The translations under genes and the position numbers were made by a program. A DNA stretch of 19,094 nt from CAKSHC01 sp045594545 (GTDB taxonomy: Bacteria > Bacillota > Clostridia > Oscillospirales > UMGS1783): the NCBI GenBank assembly GCA_045594545.1, contig JAZNYQ010000006.1, positions 1 through 19,094 of the forward strand. The letters run 5' to 3'. Shown here one piece after another: positions 1 through 7,156 of the stretch. How positions within the stretch are numbered: position 1 is the first letter of the stretch; each line of letters starts with the position of its first letter. The notes under the pieces are model-generated. The model worked only from the letters and a program-made list of their open reading frames with translations, ran no database searches and had not been told where the DNA came from.

Positions 1-2
1 CC

Positions 3-779
3 CTCGACATGGTCGTCGGCGGGGAGGATCAAACGCTGACCTTTACCGTCCTACCCGAGGAGGCCGAGGTCGAATCCTTTACCTGGACCAGTTCCGACGA
101 GGCGGTCGCCACCGTGGATGAGAACGGCACGGTGCACGCCGTAGGCGAGGGGAGTTGCTCCCTGCGCCTGACCCTGCATAACGGCATCTATACCGAAGCC
201 ACCGTCACCGTTTCCGAAGTACCCTATTTCGCCCCCGCCATCGCCTTTAACGAGAACGACGGGTGCACCTATATCGACGGCATCCTCATCGCCAACAAGT
301 CCTATGCTCTGCCCGCAGGCTATGCCCCCGGCGGGATCCTGCCCACCGTCATGGAAGCGTGGAACGCCATGGTCGCCGCCGCTAAAAAAGACGGCATCTC
401 GTTGTGGATCATCTCGGGCTACCGCTCCTATGAAACACAGGAGGCCGTCTATAACAACTATGTCGCCAACAACGGTCAGGCCGACGCCGATACCTACTCG
501 GCCCGTCCCGGCCACTCGGAACACCAAACGGGTCTGGCCTTTGATATCAACCAGATCTCCTATTCCTTCGGCGAAACCCCCGCAGGAAAATGGGTCGCCG
601 AGAACGCCGCCCAATACGGCTTCATCGTTCGCTACCCGCAGGAAAAACAACACATCACAGGGTATATCTACGAGCCGTGGCATCTGCGGTATCTGGGCAC
701 CGAACTGGCGATGGATGTTTATGAGAGCGGCTTGTGCTTAGAAGAATATCTGAATATCGATTCCGTCTATCGGGAATAA
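3..779 (+). CDS. Secreted Ig-like (BIG2) + M15 family D,D-carboxypeptidase, 5' partial
   Basis: This is the C-terminal part of a cell-wall enzyme; the frame is open to the left edge, so the true start and any signal peptide lie outside. Counting from the ATG at 9, residues 1-70 form a bacterial Ig-like domain (TWTSSDEAVATVDENG, HAVGEGSC). Residues about 100-235 form a VanY/DacB-type peptidase with SGYRSYETQ at 136-144, zinc ligands H172 and D179 in SEHQTGLAFD, and E222 and H225 in EPWHLRY. The family removes the terminal D-Ala from peptidoglycan stem peptides outside the membrane. All catalytic residues are present. The gene runs convergently into the MATE gene and shares its terminator. The peptidase assignment is firm; the exact substrate (D-Ala-D-Ala versus another cross-bridge) is inferred from the family. 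Confidence 0.93.
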   Translation, partial: LDMVVGGEDQTLTFTVLPEEAEVESFTWTSSDEAVATVDENGTVHAVGEGSCSLRLTLHNGIYTEATVTVSEVPYFAPAIAFNENDGCTYIDGILIANKSYALPAGYAPGGILPTVMEAWNAMVAAAKKDGISLWIISGYRSYETQEAVYNNYVANNGQADADTYSARPGHSEHQTGLAFDINQISYSFGETPAGKWVAENAAQYGFIVRYPQEKQHITGYIYEPWHLRYLGTELAMDVYESGLCLEEYLNIDSVYRE

Positions 780-783
780 AAAC

Positions 784-814
784 GGAGGAGCATTACGGCT
801 CCTCCATTTCTTTT
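784..814. terminator. Bidirectional terminator between convergent genes
   Basis: A perfect 8-bp stem, GGAGGAGC at 784-791 and GCTCCTCC at 798-805, has a 6-nt loop and is followed on the plus strand by ATTTCTTTTT. On the minus strand it is followed by GTTTTTATT. It lies 5 bp after the carboxypeptidase stop and contains the last codons and stop (793-795) of the minus-strand MATE gene, so it can stop transcripts from both sides. Confidence 0.85.
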
Positions 815-2166
815 TCACTGTAAATTTTCTTGATCCATTTGCCGCTTCTCAAACGGATCACACACCAGACCGCCTTTAGGATCTGATCGCACTTAAGTGC
901 AAAATAAATCCAGAAGGCGGGCAGGTGAAAGACCAGTCCCGCCAAGATCCCCAACGGCAGAGCGGCCACCCACATGAAAATGTTATCGGCCAGCATCAGC
1001 ATCTTGGTATCGCCGCCGCCTCGCAAGACCCCCTTGGTCATAATGCTGTTGGTGGCTTGGAAAACAATGATAATACTGATCGACCACATCAGTTCCCGCG
1101 CGATCGCCTGCGTCTGGGGCGACAGGTTATAGGCCGAAATGAGCGGCGCGCTGATGGCCGTAATGATGCCCGCCGCCACCAGTCCAAACAGAAAACCAAT
1201 GCCTAAAAAAGCATAGCCTTGCCGAGAGGCCTTGTCCCGATCGCCCTCGCCGAGGGTATAGCCCGTCACAATGGCACCCGCCTGCGAAAACCCTTGGATC
1301 ATCACCGAACTGAGTTGCTGCGCCACCGTCGTTACCGCATTGGCCGCCACAAACGACTCGCCCAGCCGCCCGATGACCATCGCCACCGAGTTGTTGCCCA
1401 GCGCCAGTATCCCGTCGCTGATCAGCACGGGAATGCTGATGCGGATGTATTCCTTCCACAGTTTCCCCACCGGTCGGAACAGATCCTTGATCCGAAACCC
1501 GATCTCGGTATCTTTTAAGAAAAGATAGCCGCAAATGATGGCAAACTCAAACACACGGGCGATCAAGGTGCCCAGCGCGGCGCCCGCCACACCCATGGCC
1601 GGCGCCCCCAACTTTCCGAAAATAAAGACCCAGTTGGCGCCGACATTGACAAACAACGCCCCGATCGAGGTATACAGCGGCATCTTTACCTGCCCCACGT
1701 TACGCAGTACGATGGTGCAGGTCAGCGACAACCCCAAGAAGAAATAACTGATGATCGAATACTTCAGATACTCTATACCCTCACGGATGATCGGCCACTC
1801 ATCGGTGTAAATGCGCATGATCGGTTCGGGCAGAATGATAGTCGCCACACAGAAGATCACCGATAAGATCAGGCACAACCGCAACATGATCGCCACCGTC
1901 TTCTTAAGCGAACCGCCGTCTTTCATGCCGTAGTAGCGCGACACCATCACCGAGGCGCCCATCCCGATCCCCATACAGAAAATATGGAAGATATTGATAA
2001 ACTGATTGGCCAGCGACACGGCCGACAACTGGGTTTCTCCCACCGCGCCGACCATAACCGTGTCCAGCATGTTCACGCCCGTAGTAATCAATCCCTGTAG
2101 GGCAATGGGAATGGCGATCGCCGCCACCCGCTTGTAAAAAGCGGCATCTTTTATGAATAATTTCAT
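793..2166 (-). CDS. MATE family multidrug/toxin exporter
   Basis: A polytopic inner-membrane transporter of about 457 residues, the usual MATE length, expected to have 12 helices in two MatE halves. It exports cationic compounds in exchange for Na+ or H+; the substrate cannot be told here. Family signs are the N-terminal IPIALQGLITTGVNMLDTVM and SAVSLANQ, then NVGQVKMPLYTSIGALFVNVGANWVFIF, and in the second half QGFSQAGAIVTGYTLGEGD. I chose the ATG at 2166 because it makes an ATGA overlap with the stop of the upstream phosphatase gene. A GTG six bases earlier (2172) lies 5 nt from a GGAG and is a real alternative, adding Met-Ala. It is the last gene of a two-gene unit, and its stop lies inside the terminator stem. 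Confidence 0.95.
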   Translation of the reverse strand: MKLFIKDAAFYKRVAAIAIPIALQGLITTGVNMLDTVMVGAVGETQLSAVSLANQFINIFHIFCMGIGMGASVMVSRYYGMKDGGSLKKTVAIMLRLCLILSVIFCVATIILPEPIMRIYTDEWPIIREGIEYLKYSIISYFFLGLSLTCTIVLRNVGQVKMPLYTSIGALFVNVGANWVFIFGKLGAPAMGVAGAALGTLIARVFEFAIICGYLFLKDTEIGFRIKDLFRPVGKLWKEYIRISIPVLISDGILALGNNSVAMVIGRLGESFVAANAVTTVAQQLSSVMIQGFSQAGAIVTGYTLGEGDRDKASRQGYAFLGIGFLFGLVAAGIITAISAPLISAYNLSPQTQAIARELMWSISIIIVFQATNSIMTKGVLRGGGDTKMLMLADNIFMWVAALPLGILAGLVFHLPAFWIYFALKCDQILKAVWCVIRLRSGKWIKKIYSEKEMEEP

Positions 2167-2801
2167 CGCCACGGCTTCTCCAGCGGCCCTGCAAACTCAG
2201 GCGCTACATGGCTTGCGTCATTTTTTAGGAAATATTCCCAGTTTCCGTCCTCATCAAAACGAATGCCATGCACACCCGTATTGCCGCTCCACGGCACTTC
2301 TCCCAGCTGATCTTCCGCCAAATGCAAAAGCCGCAAACCAATCGAGCGTATGACGTTGCCGTGGGTCGCCACCGCCACCGTCTTCCCTTTGTTCTCCTGC
2401 GCCAGTGCGAGGAAGGATGCCCATACCCGAGGGCCAAACTCGGTGATGCGGTCACCGTCGGGCGCGTAAAAAGCGTGCGCCTCGTCCAGCCATAAATGAT
2501 ACAGGTCGGACGGCAGGTCTTTCACATGCTCCCCGTCAAGGCTTCCGAAATCAAATTCGATAAACCGCTCATCCACGCTCACCGGTGCGCCGTTATAGCG
2601 GGCAATCGCCTCGGCCGTGGCACGGGTGCGGGACAGGGGAGAGGTGTATACCGCATCCAGCGGCACCGAGGCAAACCGCTCGGCCAGCCCGTCCAGTTGT
2701 CCCTTGCCCTTGTCGGTGATCGGGTAATCCACAACCCCCGACAGACGCCGTTCAATATTGGCGGTGCACTCACAATGCCGCACCAGATAAATCGTTGTCA
2801 T
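2163..2801 (-). CDS. Histidine phosphatase family protein (phosphoglycerate mutase-like)
   Basis: A 212-aa cytosolic phosphatase of the branch that includes CobC and broad-specificity PhoE. The phospho-acceptor motif reads LVRHCECTAN, with R8 and H9 in place but Cys where most members have Gly (RHG). R58 in SPLSRTRATAEAI, E82 in IEFDFGSLDG and the second catalytic histidine H147 in VATHGNVIRS complete the pocket. The natural substrate is not evident. The start has a good ribosome site (AGAAGGGATATT before ATG). The next gene (MATE) overlaps by ATGA, so the two are translationally coupled. A terminator lies directly upstream, and I see no clear promoter after it, so expression may depend on read-through or a weak promoter inside the upstream gene. 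Confidence 0.92.
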   Translation of the reverse strand: MTTIYLVRHCECTANIERRLSGVVDYPITDKGKGQLDGLAERFASVPLDAVYTSPLSRTRATAEAIARYNGAPVSVDERFIEFDFGSLDGEHVKDLPSDLYHLWLDEAHAFYAPDGDRITEFGPRVWASFLALAQENKGKTVAVATHGNVIRSIGLRLLHLAEDQLGEVPWSGNTGVHGIRFDEDGNWEYFLKNDASHVAPEFAGPLEKPWR

Positions 2802-2823
2802 AATATCCCTTCTTTTTCCACAT

Positions 2824-2849
2824 AAAAAACTGCCAAACGGCAGTTTTTT
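2824..2849. terminator. Bidirectional-looking terminator after the 51-aa gene
   Basis: AAAAAA, a 5-bp stem CTGCC/GGCAG with loop AAAC, then TTTTTT, symmetrical on both strands. With the flanking A/T runs the pairing extends to 11 bp. On the minus strand it lies just after the 51-aa membrane protein gene and before the histidine phosphatase. Confidence 0.85.
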
Positions 2850-2855
2850 ATCTTT

Positions 2856-3011
2856 TTATTGCTCGTCCTCGATCAATTGTTTGATCTCAAAGAGTTCTTC
2901 TTCGGTTTCCTTTTTCTTTTTCTCGTCGAGGATCTTCAGCACGGCCACCGTTCCCACAACAGCCGCCGCTCCCGCCAGAAGCCCCAGTACAAATCCGTTA
3001 GATTTCGCCAT
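2856..3011 (-). CDS. 51-aa membrane protein with charged C-terminal tail
   Basis: A small protein: a short N-terminus (MAKSNGF), one predicted membrane helix at about residues 7-27 (LGLLAGAAAVVGTVAVLKIL), then a highly charged tail rich in Lys and Glu (DEKKKKETEEELFEIKQLIEDEQ) expected in the cytoplasm. The layout resembles YtxH-like small membrane proteins, but I would not assign it to that family firmly. The start at 3011 is chosen because AAGGAGG stands 7 nt before the ATG; a longer frame to 3077 is overlap with the neighbour. Its ATG shares one base with the stop of the U32 gene (TAATG), so it is coupled to it, and a terminator follows. Function unknown. Confidence 0.75.
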   Translation of the reverse strand: MAKSNGFVLGLLAGAAAVVGTVAVLKILDEKKKKETEEELFEIKQLIEDEQ

Positions 3012-5002
3012 TAGTAAACCTCCTTCAAATATAATCCGTTGGTATGTTCCGCCGATGATGCCAACCCGTCCAGACAATCCTCAATAATCGCCTGCGGCTG
3101 TGCCTCATCGGTAAAGTACAGCGTCATAAAATCAATGCCGAACTCGCCCTTGTCCACCGCCCATAGGGGACGGGAGTTGTAAAGGGTCTGATACTGCTTC
3201 TCGGTACAAACCATGGGAAACTCGATCCCCAGCCGATCGGTCAGCTCCGCCCCACCGTCACAATGGGCACAATCGTTTTTGGGACAGGCGCGAAACCGCA
3301 TCAACGGCAATCGCCCGTAAAGTACCGCCCCGCGCGGCCGATCCCCGCCCAACGCACGAATGCGCGCACGGGACAACTCAAAGGAAACGGTCGCATCGGT
3401 CAGCCCCAGTTTCTCGTACTCCTGTAGGGCGGTTGTGTTGAGAATGTTCAGCCCCGCCCCGCCGTGCACGGTAAAGCCCATCTCTTTGGCCAGCACCAGC
3501 ACACCGATGTTGTCTGCCTGCACGTCACGCAAGCCCTTTTTCTGTAAAAGGGCCAACCGCACCCGCAGTCTATCTTCATCATAACACAACGCCGGCAATT
3601 CCGCAACCGCCTGACCCTCAAAAAATCCGATCAACTCCGAATTTTTCTCCCATTCACCAAGCGGCAGTATGATCTTTTCGGCATATTCACTGCCCGCGAT
3701 CTGCTCAGCACGGGCAAACCGCAACCGAATCTGCGGCCGTCTGACCTTTGCGTCTTCACTTATCGTCGGCATTTCTCCGCACGCAATCGGTCGAACCTCT
3801 CTCCGATGCGCCGCGATCTTTTCTACGGCTAAGCGCCGCATCTCGTTTAGTTTCGAGGCGGGCAACACTCGGTCGGTATTGTAGAAAGAAAACTTTCGCA
3901 AATAGTAGGGCGTTCCGCCCAGTTTGGCCATGGCCGCCCGCGCCCGCACCTCGTCGGTCGGCGCCGTGCGTGCCGCTTCGGTCTCCTGCTGTGCGGTAAC
4001 GGTAAATCCCTCACACTCGGCGGTCAACAGGCCCGCCGACAGATCCAGTTTCATCTCAATGGGAATACGGGGCACCTCTTTGCGGTATAACTGCGCTAAG
4101 TCATCCAGCACACCGCCCGCCGCCGTCACATCCTCTTTGCGGCGAATCCCAAACATATCCAAGGTGCGCCGCCCCTCAAGATAACCGTTGGTAAATCCCG
4201 AGCGGGAAAATACCGCCTGTAAGGTATCCATATCGGGCTCCTGCCCGTCACGGGCCTGACGGCAGGCCGTCACCGCCGCCGCCACATATTCGGGGCGCTT
4301 CATCCGCCCCTCGATCTTAACCGACGCCACCCCGATTTCTTCCAACTGCAAAAGATGGGGAATGGCCGACAAGTCCTTGAGGGATAAGGCATGCTCCCGT
4401 CCGTTACACCGGAAATTGAGTCGGCAGGGCTGGGCACACAAACCACGGTTGCCCGACCGCTGTCCAAGCAGCGAGGACAGATAACACATCCCCGAGGCCG
4501 ACATACACAGCGCCCCGTGAATGAATACTTCCACCTCTAATGCGGTGTTCTTGACAATATATGCGATTTCATCTAAGGTCAATTCCCGCGCTAACACCAC
4601 ACGGGAAAAGCCGAGTGTTTCCAAGGCGCGCACCCCCGACAGGTTGTGCACCGTCATCTGGGTCGAGGCGTGCAAGGGCAGGGTAGGGGCGCACGCGCGC
4701 ACCATGGCGGCCACAGCCAAGTCCTGCACGATCACCGCATCCGCGCCCACCGCGCAAATGCTCCGCAGGGCATCGTACAACGCCGCCCGCTCCTCGTCTT
4801 TAATAAGAGTATTGAGCGCCACATGAACGTTCACGCCCCGCTCGTGGCAATCGGCCACCGCCTGCGCCAACTGTTCACGGTTAAAATTGGCCGCTGCACC
4901 CCGAGCCGAAAACTGCTCCAGCCCCAAGTACACGGCATCGGCACCGGCACGCAGCGCCGTCGTCAGCGACTCATAACTTCCCGCAGGGGCCAAGATCTCC
5001 AT
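3011..5002 (-). CDS. U32 family peptidase-like protein (RlhA/TrhP-type RNA hydroxylation enzyme)
   Basis: A 663-aa protein starting MEILAPAGSYESL, the classical U32 N-terminus. The U32 signature EVFIHGALCMSASGMCYLS is complete at 158-175, and C166, C173, C189 and C193 form the conserved cysteine set thought to hold an iron or Fe-S centre. A second Cys group (CPKNDCAHC) lies near the C-terminus. Although named peptidases, studied members (E. coli RlhA, TrhP) act in prephenate-dependent hydroxylation of 23S rRNA C2501 or tRNA uridine 34. The length is near that of E. coli RlhA, so an rRNA target is plausible but not shown. The start at 5002 has GGAG 7 nt upstream; the in-frame extension to 5062 overlaps the upstream gene. 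It sits 16 bp after the GDPD gene and is coupled to the 51-aa gene. Confidence 0.9.
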   Translation of the reverse strand: MEILAPAGSYESLTTALRAGADAVYLGLEQFSARGAAANFNREQLAQAVADCHERGVNVHVALNTLIKDEERAALYDALRSICAVGADAVIVQDLAVAAMVRACAPTLPLHASTQMTVHNLSGVRALETLGFSRVVLARELTLDEIAYIVKNTALEVEVFIHGALCMSASGMCYLSSLLGQRSGNRGLCAQPCRLNFRCNGREHALSLKDLSAIPHLLQLEEIGVASVKIEGRMKRPEYVAAAVTACRQARDGQEPDMDTLQAVFSRSGFTNGYLEGRRTLDMFGIRRKEDVTAAGGVLDDLAQLYRKEVPRIPIEMKLDLSAGLLTAECEGFTVTAQQETEAARTAPTDEVRARAAMAKLGGTPYYLRKFSFYNTDRVLPASKLNEMRRLAVEKIAAHRREVRPIACGEMPTISEDAKVRRPQIRLRFARAEQIAGSEYAEKIILPLGEWEKNSELIGFFEGQAVAELPALCYDEDRLRVRLALLQKKGLRDVQADNIGVLVLAKEMGFTVHGGAGLNILNTTALQEYEKLGLTDATVSFELSRARIRALGGDRPRGAVLYGRLPLMRFRACPKNDCAHCDGGAELTDRLGIEFPMVCTEKQYQTLYNSRPLWAVDKGEFGIDFMTLYFTDEAQPQAIIEDCLDGLASSAEHTNGLYLKEVY

Positions 5003-5018
5003 GCGCCCACTCCTTTCC

Positions 5019-5996
5019 TTATCGATACTCCTCCAAAACCTGCAAAAGCAGAGCCGGATCATCGGTCATAATACAATCGCAACCCAGATCGATCAGCCGC
5101 CGCATCTCGTCGGCCTCGTTGATGGTCCAGTACTGCACCGCTATGTTGCGCCGATGGGCACGGTCAATGATCGTCGGTTTATCCAATTTCAGCGTGATCC
5201 CCAAATCATAACTCATGGGAATCTGCAAGCAGGCAAAATCACTTTGATTAAAAAGATTGACCCCCAAAAACTGGGTCAGAATAAAGCCCGCCGCCGTACC
5301 CGTGGGTGCCCCTCGCATCAGAGTCGGGTAGTTGTCCCTCAATTCCTGCTCGATCTCGTCATGAAAGGTCCCCACCACGATATTGTCGGCATACATGGGG
5401 TACGCCTGCAGGGTGTCATAGAGAATACGGCAAGCCTCGCGCCCCCGCTCTCCCTCATCTTTAATTTCCACAATGAATAACAGGTCGGGGTGGCTCTCGT
5501 AAAACTCGGCAAACAGTTGGTCCGCCGTCGCCATCTGCAACCCCAGCGCCATCGGATCTTCCGCATCCTTGTACGGACGGTTGCCCGCCTTGTCGGTAAA
5601 GTAATACCCGAAATTATACTGCTGCAGTTGCGCCAGCGTCATATCGGCAATGTTGTGCCGCTTCTCCTTGGCCTGCGAAAGCGGAATATCCCCATTGATG
5701 TTGCAGGTCTCGTCAATATAGGCGTCGTGGTTATAAACCAAATACCCATCCTTGGTTAGGTACAGATCACTCTCCAGAACGTCCACGCCCATCGCCACCG
5801 CCTCACGGAACGCCAGCATGGTGTTTTCGGGGTTGTTGATGGCACCCCCACGATGAGCCGCCACCATCGGCAACTCTCCTTCCGCCACCACAAACGGGTT
5901 GCTCTCCACGTTCTTGGTCGGCGGAATGACGTTGACCACCACAAAAAACAGCACTACAAAAACAAGAATTATTCCTATTATTTTATGTTTTTTCAT
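5019..5996 (-). CDS. Membrane-anchored glycerophosphodiester phosphodiesterase
   Basis: A 325-aa protein with an uncleaved-looking N-terminal helix (residues 6-23) that should anchor the catalytic domain outside the membrane. The GDPD TIM barrel is complete: catalytic H48-R49 in AAHRGG, E57-N58-T59, metal ligands E75 and D77 in LESDLYLTKDG, second catalytic H90 in YNHD, IVEIKDE, and the C-terminal WTINEADEMRRLIDLGCDCIMTDDP. The family hydrolyses glycerophosphodiesters to glycerol-3-phosphate and an alcohol, feeding phosphate or glycerol scavenging or lipid/teichoic acid turnover. I prefer the ATG at 5996 (GAGG 6 nt upstream) over a TTG at 6008. It begins 8 bp after the GH43 stop and is in the same run as the U32 gene. 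Confidence 0.93.
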   Translation of the reverse strand: MKKHKIIGIILVFVVLFFVVVNVIPPTKNVESNPFVVAEGELPMVAAHRGGAINNPENTMLAFREAVAMGVDVLESDLYLTKDGYLVYNHDAYIDETCNINGDIPLSQAKEKRHNIADMTLAQLQQYNFGYYFTDKAGNRPYKDAEDPMALGLQMATADQLFAEFYESHPDLLFIVEIKDEGERGREACRILYDTLQAYPMYADNIVVGTFHDEIEQELRDNYPTLMRGAPTGTAAGFILTQFLGVNLFNQSDFACLQIPMSYDLGITLKLDKPTIIDRAHRRNIAVQYWTINEADEMRRLIDLGCDCIMTDDPALLLQVLEEYR

Positions 5997-6004
5997 GTAC
6001 AACC

Positions 6005-6829
6005 TCAAAACTCAAAAAATACGGGACGTTCAAAATTGGCCTTATTGGGGGCGTGCAAAGAAATCATGCGTTTGCCGCTCAGATCGGTAAAGAGCATGGC
6101 ATGACCGCCGTCAAAGTCATAACGGCTGCCGCTGTGCGTCCACGGTCCGAGTACCGAATCGGCCTGCGCATCCAGCACGGCATATTTGCCCTTGGCCACG
6201 CTCGACCATATCATATTCAATTTACCGTCCTGCTCATAGAGGAACGGGCCATCGGTCACATAATTGCCGTCCCACCCGGTCACGTCGGGGTTGTCCGAAC
6301 CATGGAACAGCAGAACCGGCTCCCCGATCGGATGGGTCAGATCCTCACTCATCTCCATAACGCAGATCTCTCCATCCTTAACCTGCTTCCATTCGTGGCA
6401 GAACACCATATAGGGCTTGCCGTTCTCCACCCAAAGGGTGCCGTCCAAACACTCCCAATCCATCGGCGTACGGGCGGTATCGGCCAGCGGCACAAAGTCC
6501 CCGTCGGGCGTGTCACACACAAAAATCTGGGTCGCACGATGCATGCCCTCCGCCTTGCACGAGCCAAACAGATAATAGCGATCGCGGTAATAGTAAACCT
6601 CAGGCGCCCAAAAATCGAACTGCCCCCAGAAACCGAGTTTCTCGGCATCCACCACCACTTTCGGCTCGGAAAAATTCTCCAGATCTTCCGTCACGTACAC
6701 CGAAAAGGTGTGTCCGGCGCGCAACGACCCTTCCTCCAGCTCGGTCGTTCCGTACATGTAATAGCACCCCTTCTCCGCATCGGGCAAAATAAAGGGATCC
6801 CGAATCCGAATCTCTTCTCTCTTCAACAT
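6005..6829 (-). CDS. Glycoside hydrolase family 43-like beta-propeller enzyme
   Basis: A 274-aa protein with no signal peptide, so probably acting inside the cell on imported oligosaccharides. GH43 features, in order, are IRDPFI with the candidate general base D11, DFWAPEVYYYRDRYYLFGS (71-90), LDGTLWVENGKPYMVF with the candidate pKa-tuning D129, YVTDGPFL at 190-197, and DGGHAMLF near the C-terminus. GH43 enzymes usually remove arabinose or xylose residues; specificity cannot be read here. The position where most GH43 enzymes carry the acid Glu is Asp (D193), which may be a subfamily trait. The ribosome site (GAGG, 8 nt before ATG) lies in the last codons of the truncated S23-like gene. The short length implies a single catalytic domain without a binding module. 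Confidence 0.85.
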   Translation of the reverse strand: MLKREEIRIRDPFILPDAEKGCYYMYGTTELEEGSLRAGHTFSVYVTEDLENFSEPKVVVDAEKLGFWGQFDFWAPEVYYYRDRYYLFGSCKAEGMHRATQIFVCDTPDGDFVPLADTARTPMDWECLDGTLWVENGKPYMVFCHEWKQVKDGEICVMEMSEDLTHPIGEPVLLFHGSDNPDVTGWDGNYVTDGPFLYEQDGKLNMIWSSVAKGKYAVLDAQADSVLGPWTHSGSRYDFDGGHAMLFTDLSGKRMISLHAPNKANFERPVFFEF

Positions 6830-6834
6830 ATCTC

Positions 6835-7083
6835 TTACCTCTCTTTGCTTTTGGAGTTTGACTTTGCTGTTTTTATTGAAGCGGTTAGTACTTTTCGTAT
6901 TTTACTGCATCTACCGTGCAGTCTCTCATACTCTTCATCGGTAATAATGGCTGTTTCTCTAAAAATGCCAAGCCAGTAATCCGTTTCATAGCATTCTTTG
7001 AGTGCAATTTGAAGTTTGTTGATAAAATCTGCTCGACTTGCGGCGTAGTTTGCTTCATGAATATTTGCTCCTTCATGCGCCAA
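6835..7083 (-). pseudogene. 5'-truncated four-helix bundle (S23/23S rRNA intervening-sequence) protein gene
   Basis: The 82-residue frame matches the C-terminal two thirds of the four-helix bundle (S23, bacterial Avd-like) family from GANIHEANYAASRADFINKL through ALKECYETDYWLGI to KVLTASIKTAKS. Full members have about 115-120 residues and begin some 35-40 residues earlier. Here that part is missing and the TTCATG palindrome array stands in its place; an in-frame stop occurs at 7093-7095. The only start is a TTG at 7083 without a ribosome site, inside the first palindrome. Hand counts give about 37% GC for 6841-7020 against 55% for a GH43 stretch, a sign of foreign origin. It sits 5 bp before GH43. 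The family's function is unclear. I call it a remnant; a short translated product cannot be excluded. Confidence 0.75.
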
Positions 7084-7156
7084 CGGCGCAATTCATGCAA
7101 AATTCTGCAATTCATGAGCGCCTTGCGCTCAATTCATGCGCGGCGGCGCCATTCAT
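7071..7156. repeat. Array of four distinct palindromes separated by TTCATG/AATTCATG
   Basis: The word TTCATG starts at 7072, 7092, 7111 and 7133 with a variant TTCATT at 7152, a period of 19-22 bp; three copies are AATTCATG. Each gap holds a different palindrome: GCGCC/GGCGC (7077-7089), a weaker GCA/TGC (7097-7108), GAGCGC/GCGCTC (7116-7130) and GCGC/GCGC (7138-7149). The last unit contains the rlmD stop codon and the first reaches the truncated S23-like frame. The stems are not related to one another in sequence, only in being palindromic. Confidence 0.85.

Noticed and set aside
51..683. 210-aa open frame antisense to the carboxypeptidase
   Set aside because: Gly/Val-rich composition typical of a shadow frame; the opposite strand has clear catalytic motifs.
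2771..2801. RHC instead of RHG in the histidine phosphatase as a sign of inactivity
   Set aside because: The essential Arg and His are kept along with the second His; replacement of the Gly is tolerated in this superfamily, so no loss of function can be claimed.
6053..6979. 308-aa open frame on the plus strand
   Set aside because: It lies antisense over the GH43 and S23-like genes, has no recognisable domain and no ribosome site; it is a shadow frame of GC-rich coding DNA.
7071..7156. CRISPR array
   Set aside because: The repeated word is only 6-8 bp, the spacers are 11-15 bp palindromes, and no cas genes are present.
6835..7156. Diversity-generating retroelement with an Avd-like gene
   Set aside because: There is no reverse transcriptase and no template/variable repeat pair in the window; only the S23-like gene family is distantly shared.
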